A DNA stretch of 64,000 nucleotides from Bathymodiolus brooksi. Lineage: Eukaryota > Mollusca > Bivalvia > Mytilida > Modiolidae. The notes below the pieces were generated by a model, which saw only the letters and a program-made list of their open reading frames with translations, ran no database searches and was not told where the DNA came from. Every line of letters begins with the position of its first letter. Within the stretch, counting starts at the first letter, position 1. The stretch covers positions 41,399,414 to 41,463,413 of the forward strand of contig OY804585.1 of NCBI GenBank assembly GCA_963680875.1. The letters run 5' to 3'. Position numbers and translations under genes: made by a program. Of this stretch, positions 43,303 to 58,467 are shown one piece after another.

Positions 43303-45846
43303 TATAGTATCTGTGACAGATAAACTAGATAATAGATAAACTTGTTGTATTATATAGTATCTGTGATAGATAAACTAGATAATAGATAAACTTGTTGTAC
43401 TATATAGTATCTGTGATAGATAAACTACATAATAGATAATCTTGTTGTATTATATAGTATCTGTGATAGATAAACTAGATGATAGATAAAATTGTTGTAT
43501 TACATAGTATCTGTGATAGATAAACTAGATAATAGATAAACCTGTTATATTGTATAGTATCTGTGATAGATAAACTAGATAATAGATAAAGTTGTTGCAT
43601 TGTATAGTATCTGTGATAGATAAACTAGATAATATATAAACTTGTTGTATTATATAGTATCTGTGATAGATAAACTAGATAATAGATAAACTTGTTATAT
43701 TATAAAGTATCTGTGATAGATAAACTAGATAATAGATAAACCTGTTGTATTATATATTATCTGTGATAGATAAACTAGATAATAGATAAACTTGTTCTAT
43801 TATATATTGTTGTATTGTATAGTATCTGTGATAGATAAACTAAATAATAGATAAACCTGTTGTATTATATAGTATCTGTGATAGATAAACTAGATAATAG
43901 ATAAACTTGTTGTATTATATAGTATCTGTGATAGATAAACTAGATAATATATAAACTTGTTATATTATATATTGTTGTATTGTATAGTATTCGTGATAGG
44001 TAAACTAGATAATAGATAAACCTGTTGTACTATATAGTATCTGTGATAGATAAACTGAATAATAGATAAATTTGTTGTATTATATAGTATCTGTGATAGA
44101 TAAACTAGATAATAGATAAACTTGTTGTATTATATAGTATCTGTGATAGCTAGACTAGATAATAGATAAACTTGTTATATTATATATTGTTGTATTGTAT
44201 CGTATCCGTGATAGGTAAACTAGATAATAGATAAACCTATTGTATTATATAGTATCTGTGATAGATAAACTGAATAATAGATAAACTTGTTGTATTATAT
44301 AGTATATGTGATAGCTAGACTAGATAATAGATAAACCTGTTATATTATATAGTATCTGTGATAGATAAACTAGATAATAGATAAACTTGTTGTATTATAT
44401 ATTATCTGTGATAGATAAACTAGATAATAGATAAACTTGTTATATTATATATTGTTGTATTGTATAGTATCCGTGATAGGTAAACTAGATAATAGATAAA
44501 CCTGTTGTATTATATAGTATCTGTGATAGATAAACTGAATAATAGATAAACTTGTTGTATTATATAGTATCTGTGATAGATAAACTAGATAATAGATAAA
44601 CTTGTTGTATCGTATAGTATCTGTGACAGATAAACTAGATAATAGATAAACTTGTTGTATTATATAGTATCTGTGATAGATAAACTAGATAATAGATAAA
44701 CTTGTTGTACTATATAGTATCTGTGATAGATAAACTACATAATAGATAATCTTGTTGTATTATATAGTATCTGTGATAGATAAACTAGATAATAGATAAA
44801 ATTGTTGTATTACATAGTATCTGTGATAGATAAACTAGATAATAGATAAACCTGTTATATTGTATAGTATCTGTGATAGATAAACTAGATAATAGATAAA
44901 GTTGTTGCATTGTATAGTATCTGTGATAGATAAACTAGATAATATATAAACTTGTTGTATTATATAGTATCTGTGATAGATAAACTAGATAATAGATAAA
45001 CTTGTTATATTATAAAGTATCTGTGATAGATAAACTAGATAATAGATAAACCTGTTGTATTATATATTATCTGTGATAGATAAACTAGATAATAGATAAA
45101 CTTGTTCTATTATATATTGTTGTATTGTATAGTATCTGTGATAGATAAACTAAATAATAGATAAACCTGTTGTATTATATAGTATCTGTGATAGATAAAC
45201 TAGATAATAGATAAACTTGTTGTATTATATAGTATCTGTGATAGATAAACTAGATAATATATAAACTTGTTATATTATATATTGTTGTATTGTATAGTAT
45301 TCGTGATAGGTAAACTAGATAATAGATAAACCTGTTGTACTATATAGTATCTGTGATAGATAAACTGAATAATAGATAAATTTGTTGTATTATATAGTAT
45401 CTGTGATAGATAAACTAGATAATAGATAAACTTGTTGTATTATATAGTATCTGTGATAGCTAGACTAGATAATAGATAAACTTGTTATATTATATATTGT
45501 TGTATTGTATCGTATCCGTGATAGGTAAACTAGATAATAGATAAACCTATTGTATTATATAGTATCTGTGATAGATAAACTGAATAATAGATAAACTTGT
45601 TGTATTATATAGTATATGTGATAGCAAGACTAGATAATAGATAAACCTGTTATATTATATAGTATCTGTGATAGATAAACTAGATAATAGATAAACTTGT
45701 TGTATTATATATTATCTGTGATAGATAAACTAGATAATAGATAAACTTGTTATATTATATATTGTTGTATTGTATAGTATCCGTGATAGGTAAACTAGAT
45801 AATAGATAAACCTGTTGTATTATATAGTATCTGTGATAGATAAACT
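43303..45846. repeat. 1,310-bp HOR, nearly two tandem copies
   Basis: Copy one is 43,303-44,612 and copy two 44,613-45,846. The unit equals 25 full monomers and four 15-bp units. In order it carries GACAGAT, TACTAT, ACTACATAATAG, AAAATTG, TTGCATTG, the T5A marker, TTCTAT, ACTAAATAATAG, TATTCGTG, AAATTTG, GCTAGAC, the two-CpG monomer, TATATGTG and the TATCCGTG cassette. Differences include GATGATAG in copy one only (43,481) and GCAAGAC in copy two only (about 45,625). The same pair recurs at 52,044-54,587 through the 8,741-bp duplication. Confidence 0.9.
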
Positions 45847-48800
45847 AGATAATAGATAAACCTGTTGTATTATATAGTATCTGTGATAGATAAACTGAAT
45901 AATAGATAAACTTGTTGTATTATATAGTATCTGTGATAGATAAACTGAATAATAGATAAATTTGTTGTATTATATAGTATCTGTGATAGATAAACTAGAT
46001 AATATATAAACTTGTTGTATTATATAGTATATGTGATAGCTAGACTAGATAATAGATAAACCTGTTATATTATATAGTATCTGTGATAGATAAACTAGAT
46101 AATAGATAAACTTGTTGTATTATATATTATCTGTGATAGATAAACTAGATAATATATAAACTTGTTGTATTATATAGTATCTGTGATAGATAAACTAGAT
46201 AATAGATAAACTTGTAGTATTATATAGTATATGTGATAGATAAACTAGATAATAGATAAAGTTGTTGTATTGTATAGTATCTGTGATAGATAAACTAGAT
46301 AATAGATAAACCTGCTGTATCATATAGTATCTGTGATAGATAAACTAGATAATAGATAAACTTGTTGTATTATATATTATCTGTGATAGATAAACTAGAT
46401 AATAGATAACCTTGTTATATTATATATTGTTGTATTGTATAGTATCCGTGATAGGTAAACTAGATAATAGATAAACCTGTTGTATTATATAGTATCTGTG
46501 ATAGATAAACTGAATAATAGATAAACTTGTTGTATTATATAGTATCTGTGATAGATAAACTAGATAATAGATAAACTTGTTGTATTATATAGTATCTGTG
46601 ATAGATAAACTTGTCATATTATGTATTGTTGTATTGTATAGTATCTGTGATAGATAAACTAGATAATATATAAACTTGTTGTATTATATAGTATCTGTGA
46701 TAGATAAACTAGATAATAGATAAACTTGTTGTATTATATAGTATATGTGATAGATAAACTAGATAATAGATAAAGTTGTTGTATTGTATAGTATCTGTGA
46801 TAGATAAACTAGATAATAGATAAACCTGCTGTATCATATAGTATCTGTGACAGATAAACTAGATAATAGATAAACTTGTTGTATTATATAGTATCTGTGA
46901 TAGATAAACTAGATAATAGATAAACTTGTTGTACTATATAGTATCTGTGATAGATAAACTACATAATAGATAATCTTGTTGTATTATATAGTATCTGTGA
47001 TAGATAAACTAGATAATAGATAAAATTGTTGTATTACATAGTATCTGTGATAGATAAACTAGATAATAGATAAACCTGTTATATTGTATAGTATCTGTGA
47101 TAGATAAACTAGATAATAGATAAAGTTGTTGCATTGTATAGTATCTGTGATAGATAAACTAGATAATATATAAACTTGTTGTATTATATAGTATCTGTGA
47201 TAGATAAACTAGATAATAGATAAACTTGTTATATTATAAAGTATCTGTGATAGATAAACTAGATAATAGATAAACCTGTTGTATTATATATTATCTGTGA
47301 TAGATAAACTAGATAATAGATAAACTTGTTCTATTATATATTGTTGTATTGTATAGTATCTGTGATAGATAAACTAAATAATAGATAAACCTGTTGTATT
47401 ATATAGTATCTGTGATAGATAAACTAGATAATAGATAAACTTGTTGTATTATATAGTATCTGTGATAGATAAACTAGATAATATATAAACTTGTTATATT
47501 ATATATTGTTGTATTGTATAGTATTCGTGATAGGTAAACTAGATAATAGATAAACCTGTTGTACTACATAGTATCTGTGATAGATAAACTGAATAATAGA
47601 TAAATTTGTTGTATTATATAGTATCTGTGATAGATAAACTAGATAATAGATAAACTTGTTGTATTATATAGTATCTGTGATAGCTAGACTAGATAATAGA
47701 TAAACTTGTTATATTATATATTGTTGTATTGTATCGTATCCGTGATAGGTAAACTAGATAATAGATAAACCTATTGTATTATATAGTATCTGTGATAGAT
47801 AAACTGAATAATAGATAAACTTGTTGTATTATATAGTATATGTGATAGCTAGACTAGATAATAGATAAACCTGTTATATTATATAGTATCTGTGATAGAT
47901 AAACTAGATAATAGATAAACTTGTTGTATTATATATTATCTGTGATAGATAAACTAGATAATAGATAAACTTGTTATATTATATATTGTTGTATTGTATA
48001 GTATCCGTGATAGGTAAACTAGATAATAGATAAACCTGTTGTATTATATAGTATCTGTGATAGATAAACTGAATAATAGATAAACTTGTTGTATTATATA
48101 GTATCTGTGATAGATAAACTAGATAATAGATAAACTTGTTGTATTATATAGTATCTGTGATAGATAAACTAGAAAATAGATAAACTTGTTGTATTATATA
48201 GTATCTGTGATAGCTAGAGTAGATAATAGATAAACCTGTTATATTATATAGTATCTGTGATAGATAAACTAGATAATAGATAAACCTGTTGTATTATATA
48301 GTATCTGTGATAGATAAACTGAATAATAGATAAACTTGTTGTATTATATAGTATCTGTGATAGATAAACTGAATAATAGATAAATTTGTTGTATTATATA
48401 GTATCTGTGATAGATAAACTAGATAATAGATAAACTTGTTGTATTATATAGTATCTGTGATAGCTAGACTAGATAATAGATAAACCTGTTATATTATATA
48501 GTATCTGTGATAGATAAACTAGATAATAGATAAACTTGTTGTATTATATAGTATCTGTGATAGATAAACTAGATAATAGATAAACTTGTTATATTATATA
48601 TTGTTGTATTGTATAGTATCCGTGATAGGTAAACTAGATAATAGATAAACATGTTGTATTATATAGTATCTGTGATAGATAAACTGAATAATAGATAAAC
48701 TTGTTGTATTATATAGTATCTGTGATAGATAAACTAGATAATAGATAAACTTGTTGTATTATATAGTATCTGTGATAGCTAGACTAGATAATATATAAAT

Positions 48801-51800
48801 TTGTTGTATTATATAGTATCTGTGATAGATAAACTAGATAATAGATAAACCTGCTGTATCATATAGTATCTGTGATAGATAAACTAGATAATAGATAAAC
48901 TTGTTGTATTATATATTATCTGTGATAGATAAACTTGTCATATTATGTATTGTTGTATTGTATAGTATCTGTGATAGATAAACTAGATAATATATAAACT
49001 TGTTGTATTATATAGTATCTGTGATAGATAAACTAGATAATAGATAAACTTGTTGTATTATATAGTATCTGTGATAGATAAACTAGATAATATATAAACT
49101 TGTTGTATTATATAGTATCTGTGATAGATAAACTAGATAATAGATAAACTTGTTGTATTATATAGTATATGTGATAGATAAACTAGATAATAGATAAAGT
49201 TGTTGTATTGTATAGTATCTGTGATAGATAAACTAGATAATAGATAAATCTGCTGTATCATATAGTATCTGTGACAGATAAACTAGATAATAGATAAACT
49301 TGTTGTATTATATAGTATCTGTGATAGATAAACTAGATAATAGATAAACTTGTTGTACTATATAGTATCTGTGATAGATAAACTACATAATAGATAATCT
49401 TGTTGTATTATATAGTATCTGTGATAGATAAACTAGATAATAGATAAAATTGTTGTATTACATAGTATCTGTGATAGATAAACTAGATAATAGATAAACC
49501 TGTTATATTGTATAGTATCTGTGATAGATAAACTAGATAATAGATAAAGTTGTTGCATTGTATAGTATCTGTGATAGATAAACTAGATAATATATAAACT
49601 TGTTGTATTATATAGTATCTGTGATAGATAAACTAGATAATAGATAAACTTGTTATATTATAAAGTATCTGTGATAGATAAACTAGATAATAGATAAACC
49701 TGTTGTATTATATATTATCTGTGATAGATAAACTAGATAATAGATAAACTTGTTCTATTATATATTGTTGTATTGTATAGTATCTGTGATAGATAAACTA
49801 AATAATAGATAAACCTGTTGTATTATATAGTATCTGTGATAGATAAACTAGATAATAGATAAACTTGTTGTATTATATAGTATCTGTGATAGATAAACTA
49901 GATAATATATAAACTTGTTATATTATATATTGTTGTATTGTATAGTATTCGTGATAGGTAAACTAGATAATAGATAAACCTGTTGTACTATATAGTATCT
50001 GTGATAGATAAACTGAATAATAGATAAATTTGTTGTATTATATAGTATCTGTGATAGATAAACTAGATAATAGATAAACTTGTTGTATTATATAGTATCT
50101 GTGATAGCTAGACTAGATAATAGATAAACTTGTTATATTATATATTGTTGTATTGTATCGTATCCGTGATAGGTAAACTAGATAATAGATAAACCTATTG
50201 TATTATATAGTATCTGTGATAGATAAACTGAATAATAGATAAACTTGTTGTATTATATAGTATATGTGATAGCTAGACTAGATAATAGATAAACCTGTTA
50301 TATTATATAGTATCTGTGATAGATAAACTAGATAATAGATAAACTTGTTGTATTATATATTATCTGTGATAGATAAACTAGATAATAGATAAACTTGTTA
50401 TATTATATATTGTTGTATTGTATAGTATCCGTGATAGGTAAACTAGATAATAGATAAACCTGTTGTATTATATAGTATCTGTGATAGATAAACTGAATAA
50501 TAGATAAACTTGTTGTATTATATAGTATCTGTGATAGATAAACTAGATAATAGATAAACTTGTTGTATTATATATTATCTGTGATAGATAAACTAGATAA
50601 TAGATAAACTTGTTATATTATATATTGTTGTATTATATAGTATCTGTGATAGATAAACTGAATAATAGATAAACTTGTTGTATTATATAGTATCTGTGAT
50701 AGATAAACTAGATAATAGATAAACTTGTTGTATTATATAGTATCTGTGATAGATAAACTGAATAATAGATAAACTTGTTGTATTATATAGTATCTGTGAT
50801 AGATAAACTGAATAATAGATAAATTTGTTGTATTATATAGTATCTGTGATAGATAAACTAGATAATAGATAAACTTGTTGTATTATATAGTATCTGTGAT
50901 AGCTAGACTAGATAATAGATAAAGTTGTTGTATTATATAGTATCTGTGATAGAGAAACTAGATAATAGATAACCTTGTTATATTATATATTGTTGTATTG
51001 TATAGTATCCGTGATAGGTAAACTAGATAATAGATAAACCTGTTGTATTATATAGTATCTGTGATAGATAAACTGAATAATAGATAAACTTGTTGTAGTA
51101 TATAGTATCTGTGATAGATAAACTAGATAATAGATAAACTTGTTGTATTATATAATATCTGTGATAGATAAACTTGTCATATTATATATTGTTGTATTGT
51201 ATAGTATCTGTGATAGATAAACTTGTCATATTATATATTGTTGTATTGTATAGTATCTGTGATAGATAAACTAGATAATATATAAACTTGTTGTATTATA
51301 TAGTATATGTGATAGATAAACTAGATAATAGATAAACTTGCTGTATTATATAGTATCTGTGATAGATAAACTAGATAATAGATAAAGTTGTTGTATTATA
51401 TATTATCTGTGATAGATAAACTAGATAATAGATAAACTTGTTATATTATATATTGTTGTATTGTATAGTATCCGTGATAGGTAAACTAGATAATAGATAA
51501 ACCTGTTGTATTATATAGTATCTGTGATAGATAAACTGAATAATAGATAAACTTGTTGTATTATATAGTATCTGTAATAGATAAACTAGATAATAGATAA
51601 ACTTGTTGTATTATATATTATCTGTGATAGATAAACTAGATAATAGATAAACTTGTTATATTATATATTGTTGTATTATATAGTATCTGTGATAGCTAGA
51701 GTAGATAATAGATAAACCTGTTATATTATATAGTATCTGTGATAGATAAACTAGATAATAGATAAACTTGTTGTATTATATAGTATCTGTGATAGCTAGA

Positions 51801-53353
51801 CTAGATAATAGATAAACTTGTCATATTATGTATTGTTGTATTGTATAGTATCTGTGATAGATAAACTAGATAATATATAAACTTGTTGTATTATATAGTA
51901 TCTGTGATAGATAAACTAGATAATAGATAAACTTGTTGTATTATATAGTATATGTGATAGATAAACTAGATAATAGATAAAGTTGTTGTATTGTATAGTA
52001 TCTGTGATAGATAAACTAGATAATAGATAAACCTGCTGTATCATATAGTATCTGTGACAGATAAACTAGATAATAGATAAACTTGTTGTATTATATAGTA
52101 TCTGTGATAGATAAACTAGATAATAGATAAACTTGTTGTACTATATAGTATCTGTGATAGATAAACTACATAATAGATAATCTTGTTGTATTATATAGTA
52201 TCTGTGATAGATAAACTAGATGATAGATAAAATTGTTGTATTACATAGTATCTGTGATAGATAAACTAGATAATAGATAAACCTGTTATATTGTATAGTA
52301 TCTGTGATAGATAAACTAGATAATAGATAAAGTTGTTGCATTGTATAGTATCTGTGATAGATAAACTAGATAATATATAAACTTGTTGTATTATATAGTA
52401 TCTGTGATAGATAAACTAGATAATAGATAAACTTGTTATATTATAAAGTATCTGTGATAGATAAACTAGATAATAGATAAACCTGTTGTATTATATATTA
52501 TCTGTGATAGATAAACTAGATAATAGATAAACTTGTTCTATTATATATTGTTGTATTGTATAGTATCTGTGATAGATAAACTAAATAATAGATAAACCTG
52601 TTGTATTATATAGTATCTGTGATAGATAAACTAGGTAATAGATAAACTTGTTGTATTATATAGTATCTGTGATAGATAAACTAGATAATATATAAACTTG
52701 TTATATTATATATTGTTGTATTGTATAGTATTCGTGATAGGTAAACTAGATAATAGATAAACCTGTTGTACTATATAGTATCTGTGATAGATAAACTGAA
52801 TAATAGATAAATTTGTTGTATTATATAGTATCTGTGATAGATAAACTAGATAATAGATAAACTTGTTGTATTATATAGTATCTGTGATAGCTAGACTAGA
52901 TAATAGATAAACTTGTTATATTATATATTGTTGTATTGTATCGTATCCGTGATAGGTAAACTAGATAATAGATAAACCTATTGTATTATATAGTATCTGT
53001 GATAGATAAACTGAATAATAGATAAACTTGTTGTATTATATAGTATATGTGATAGCTAGACTAGATAATAGATAAACCTGTTATATTATATAGTATCTGT
53101 GATAGATAAACTAGATAATAGATAAACTTGTTGTATTATATATTATCTGTGATAGATAAACTAGATAATAGATAAACTTGTTATATTATATATTGTTGTA
53201 TTGTATAGTATCCGTGATAGGTAAACTAGATAATAGATAAACCTGTTGTATTATATAGTATCTGTGATAGATAAACTGAATAATAGATAAACTTGTTGTA
53301 TTATATAGTATCTGTGATAGATAAACTAGATAATAGATAAACTTGTTGTATCG

Positions 53354-56300
53354 TATAGTATCTGTGACAGATAAACTAGATAATAGATAAACTTGTTGTA
53401 TTATATAGTATCTGTGATAGATAAACTAGATAATAGATAAACTTGTTGTACTATATAGTATCTGTGATAGATAAACTACATAATAGATAATCTTGTTGTA
53501 TTATATAGTATCTGTGATAGATAAACTAGATAATAGATAAAATTGTTGTATTACATAGTATCTGTGATAGATAAACTAGATAATAGATAAACCTGTTATA
53601 TTGTATAGTATCTGTGATAGATAAACTAGATAATAGATAAAGTTGTTGCATTGTATAGTATCTGTGATAGATAAACTAGATAATATATAAACTTGTTGTA
53701 TTATATAGTATCTGTGATAGATAAACTAGATAATAGATAAACTTGTTATATTATAAAGTATCTGTGATAGATAAACTAGATAATAGATAAACCTGTTGTA
53801 TTATATATTATCTGTGATAGATAAACTAGATAATAGATAAACTTGTTCTATTATATATTGTTGTATTGTATAGTATCTGTGATAGATAAACTAAATAATA
53901 GATAAACCTGTTGTATTATATAGTATCTGTGATAGATAAACTAGATAATAGATAAACTTGTTGTATTATATAGTATCTGTGATAGATAAACTAGATAATA
54001 TATAAACTTGTTATATTATATATTGTTGTATTGTATAGTATTCGTGATAGGTAAACTAGATAATAGATAAACCTGTTGTACTATATAGTATCTGTGATAG
54101 ATAAACTGAATAATAGATAAATTTGTTGTATTATATAGTATCTGTGATAGATAAACTAGATAATAGATAAACTTGTTGTATTATATAGTATCTGTGATAG
54201 CTAGACTAGATAATAGATAAACTTGTTATATTATATATTGTTGTATTGTATCGTATCCGTGATAGGTAAACTAGATAATAGATAAACCTATTGTATTATA
54301 TAGTATCTGTGATAGATAAACTGAATAATAGATAAACTTGTTGTATTATATAGTATATGTGATAGCAAGACTAGATAATAGATAAACCTGTTATATTATA
54401 TAGTATCTGTGATAGATAAACTAGATAATAGATAAACTTGTTGTATTATATATTATCTGTGATAGATAAACTAGATAATAGATAAACTTGTTATATTATA
54501 TATTGTTGTATTGTATAGTATCCGTGATAGGTAAACTAGATAATAGATAAACCTGTTGTATTATATAGTATCTGTGATAGATAAACTGAATAATAGATAA
54601 ACTTGTTGTATTATATAGTATCTGTGATAGATAAACTAGATAATAGATAAACTTGTTGTATTATATATTATCTGTGATAGATAAACTAGATAATAGATAA
54701 ACTTGTTATATTATATATTGTTGTATTATATAGTATCTGTGATAGATAAACTAGATAATAGATAAACCTGTTGTATTATATAGTATCTGTGATAGATAAA
54801 CTAGATAATAGATAAACCTGTTGTATTATATAGTATCTGTGATAGATAAACTGAATAATAGATAAACTTGTTGTATTATATAGTATCTGTGATAGATAAA
54901 CTGAATAATAGATAAATTTGTTGTATTATATAGTATCTGTGATAGATAAACTAGATAATATATAAACTTGTTGTATTATATAGTATATGTGATAGCTAGA
55001 CTAGATAATAGATAAACCTGTTATATTATATAGTATCTGTGATAGATAAACTAGATAATAGATAAACTTGTTGTATTATATATTATCTGTGATAGATAAA
55101 CTAGATAATATATAAACTTGTTGTATTATATAGTATCTGTGATAGATAAACTAGATAATAGATAAACTTGTAGTATTATATAGTATATGTGATAGATAAA
55201 CTAGATAATAGATAAAGTTGTTGTATTGTATAGTATCTGTGATAGATAAACTAGATAATAGATAAACCTGCTGTATCATATAGTATCTGTGACAGATAAA
55301 CTAGATAATAGATAAACTTGTTGTATTATATAGTATCTGTGATAGATAAACTAGATAATAGATAAACTTGTTGTACTATATAGTATCTGTGATAGATAAA
55401 CTACATAATAGATAATCTTGTTGTATTATATAGTATCTGTGATAAATAAACTAGATAATAGATAAAATTGTTGTATTACATAGTATCTGTGATAGATAAA
55501 CTAGATAATAGATAAACCTGTTATATTGTATAGTATCTGTGATAGATAAACTAGATAATAGATAAAGTTGTTGCATTGTATAGTATCTGTGATAGATAAA
55601 CTAGATAATATATAAACTTGTTGTATTATATAGTATCTGTGATAGATAAACTAGATAATAGATAAACTTGTTATATTATAAAGTATCTGTGATAGATAAA
55701 CTAGATAATAGATAAACCTGTTGTATTATATATTATCTGTGATAGATAAACTAGATAATAGATAAACTTGTTCTATTATATATTGTTGTATTGTATAGTA
55801 TCTGTGATAGATAAACTAAATAATAGATAAACCTGTTGTATTATATAGTATCTGTGATAGATAAACTAGATAATAGATAAACTTGTTGTATTATATAGTA
55901 TCTGTGATAGATAAACTAGATAATATATAAACTTGTTATATTATATATTGTTGTATTGTATAGTATTCGTGATAGGTAAACTAGATAATAGATAAACCTG
56001 TTGTACTATATAGTATCTGTGATAGATAAACTGAATAATAGATAAATTTGTTGTATTATATAGTATCTGTGATAGATAAACTAGATAATAGATAAACTTG
56101 TTGTATTATATAGTATCTGTGATAGCTAGACTAGATAATAGATAAACTTGTTATATTATATATTGTTGTATTGTATCGTATCCGTGATAGGTAAACTAGA
56201 TAATAGATAAACCTATTGTATTATATAGTATCTGTGATAGATAAACTGAATAATAGATAAACTTGTTGTATTATATAGTATATGTGATAGCAAGACTAGA

Positions 56301-58467
56301 TAATAGATAAACCTGTTATATTATATAGTATCTGTGATAGATAAACTAGATAATAGATAAACTTGTTGTATTATATATTATCTGTGATAGATAAACTAGA
56401 TAATAGATAAACTTGTTATATTATATATTGTTGTATTGTATAGTATCCGTGATAGGTAAACTAGATAATAGATAAACCTGTTGTATTATATAGTATCTGT
56501 GATAGATAAACTGAATAATAGATAAACTTGTTGTATTATATAGTATCTGTGATAGATAAACTAGATAATAGATAAACTTGTTGTATTATATATTATCTGT
56601 GATAGATAAACTAGATAATAGATAAACTTGTTATATTATATATTGTTGTATTATATAGTATCTGTGATAGATAAACTAGATAATAGATAAACCTGTTGTA
56701 TTATATAGTATCTGTGATAGATAAACTAAATAATAGATAAACCTGTTGTATTATATAGTATCTGTGATAGATAAACTGAATAATAGATAAACTTGTTGTA
56801 TTATATAGTATCTGTGATAGATAAACTGAATAATAGATAAATTTGTTGTATTATATAGTATCTGTGATAGATAAACTAGATAATATATAAACTTGTTGTA
56901 TTATATAGTATATGTGATAGCTAGACTAGATAATAGATAAACCTGTTATATTATATAGTATCTGTGATAGATAAACTAGATAATAGATAAACTTGTTGTA
57001 TTATATATTATCTGTGATAGATAAACTAGATAATATATAAACTTGTTGTATTATATAGTATCTGTGATAGATAAACTAGATAATAGATAAACTTGTAGTA
57101 TTATATAGTATATGTGATAGATAAACTAGATAATAGATAAAGTTGTTGTATTGTATAGTATCTGTGATAGATAAACTAGATAATAGATAAACCTGCTGTA
57201 TCATATAGTATCTGTGACAGATAAACTAGATAATAGATAAACTTGTTGTATTATATAGTATCTGTGATAGATAAACTAGATAATAGATAAACTTGTTGTA
57301 CTATATAGTATCTGTGATAGATAAACTACATAATAGATAATCTTGTTGTATTATATAGTATCTGTGATAAATAAACTAGATAATAGATAAAATTGTTGTA
57401 TTACATAGTATCTGTGATAGATAAACTAGATAATAGATAAACCTGTTATATTGTATAGTATCTGTGATAGATAAACTAGATAATAGATAAAGTTGTTGCA
57501 TTGTATAGTATCTGTGATAGATAAACTAGATAATATATAAACTTGTTGTATTATATAGTATCTGTGATAGATAAACTAGATAATAGATAAACTTGTTATA
57601 TTATAAAGTATCTGTGATAGATAAACTAGATAATAGATAAACCTGTTGTATTATATATTATCTGTGATAGATAAACTAGATAATAGATAAACTTGTTCTA
57701 TTATATATTGTTGTATTGTATAGTATCTGTGATAGATAAACTAAATAATAGATAAACCTGTTGTATTATATAGTATCTGTGATAGATAAACTAGATAATA
57801 GATAAACTTGTTGTATTATATAGTATCTGTGATAGATAAACTAGATAATATATAAACTTGTTATATTATATATTGTTGTATTGTATAGTATTCGTGATAG
57901 GTAAACTAGATAATAGATAAACCTGTTGTACTATATAGTATCTGTGATAGATAAACTGAATAATAGATAAATTTGTTGTATTATATAGTATCTGTGATAG
58001 ATAAACTAGATAATAGATAAACTTGTTGTATTATATAGTATCTGTGATAGCTAGACTAGATAATAGATAAACTTGTTATATTATATATTGTTGTATTGTA
58101 TCGTATCCGTGATAGGTAAACTAGATAATAGATAAACCTATTGTATTATATAGTATCTGTGATAGATAAACTGAATAATAGATAAACTTGTTGTATTATA
58201 TAGTATATGTGATAGCTAGACTAGATAATAGATAAACCTGTTATATTATATAGTATCTGTGATAGATAAACTAGATAATAGATAAACTTGTTGTATTATA
58301 TATTATCTGTGATAGATAAACTAGATAATAGATAAACTTGTTATATTATATATTGTTGTATTGTATAGTATCCGTGATAGGTAAACTAGATAATAGATAA
58401 ACCTGTTGTATTATATAGTATCTGTGATAGATAAACTGAATAATAGATAAACTTGTTGTATTATATA
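53354..58467. repeat. 1,925-bp HOR, about 2.7 tandem copies
   Basis: Copies are 53,354-55,278, 55,279-57,203 and 57,204-58,467 (partial). The length equals 37 full monomers and five 15-bp units, that is a 1,310-bp HOR plus 615 bp. Private changes are shared between neighbours: GCAAGAC in copies one and two (54,366 and 56,291) but not three, and GATAAATAAAC in copies two and three (55,441 and 57,366) but not one. ACTAAATAATAG at about 56,726 against ACTAGATAATAG at 54,801 separates copies two and one. CTTGTAGTAT tags copies one and two at 55,167 and 57,092. Confidence 0.92.

Larger units (their letters stand above)
37540..54587. repeat. 8,741-bp unit, nearly two tandem copies
   Basis: Copy one starts at 37,540 and copy two at 46,281; the match runs to 45,846 and 54,587. 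Rare variants keep the spacing: AGAAAATAG (39,431 and 48,172), ATAATATCTG (42,411 and 51,152), GATGATAG (43,481 and 52,222), TATCGTATAG (44,611 and 53,352) and GCAAGAC (45,625 and 54,366). The one difference I found is CTAGG at 52,635 against CTAGA at 43,894. The length equals 164 full monomers, four 34-bp units and twenty-seven 15-bp units. Each copy contains two 1,310-bp HORs at its right end. Confidence 0.9.

Noticed and set aside
55441..55450. Polyadenylation signal AATAAA
   Set aside because: It arises by a single substitution inside a monomer and recurs at 57,366 only because of the 1,925-bp duplication; no gene is nearby.
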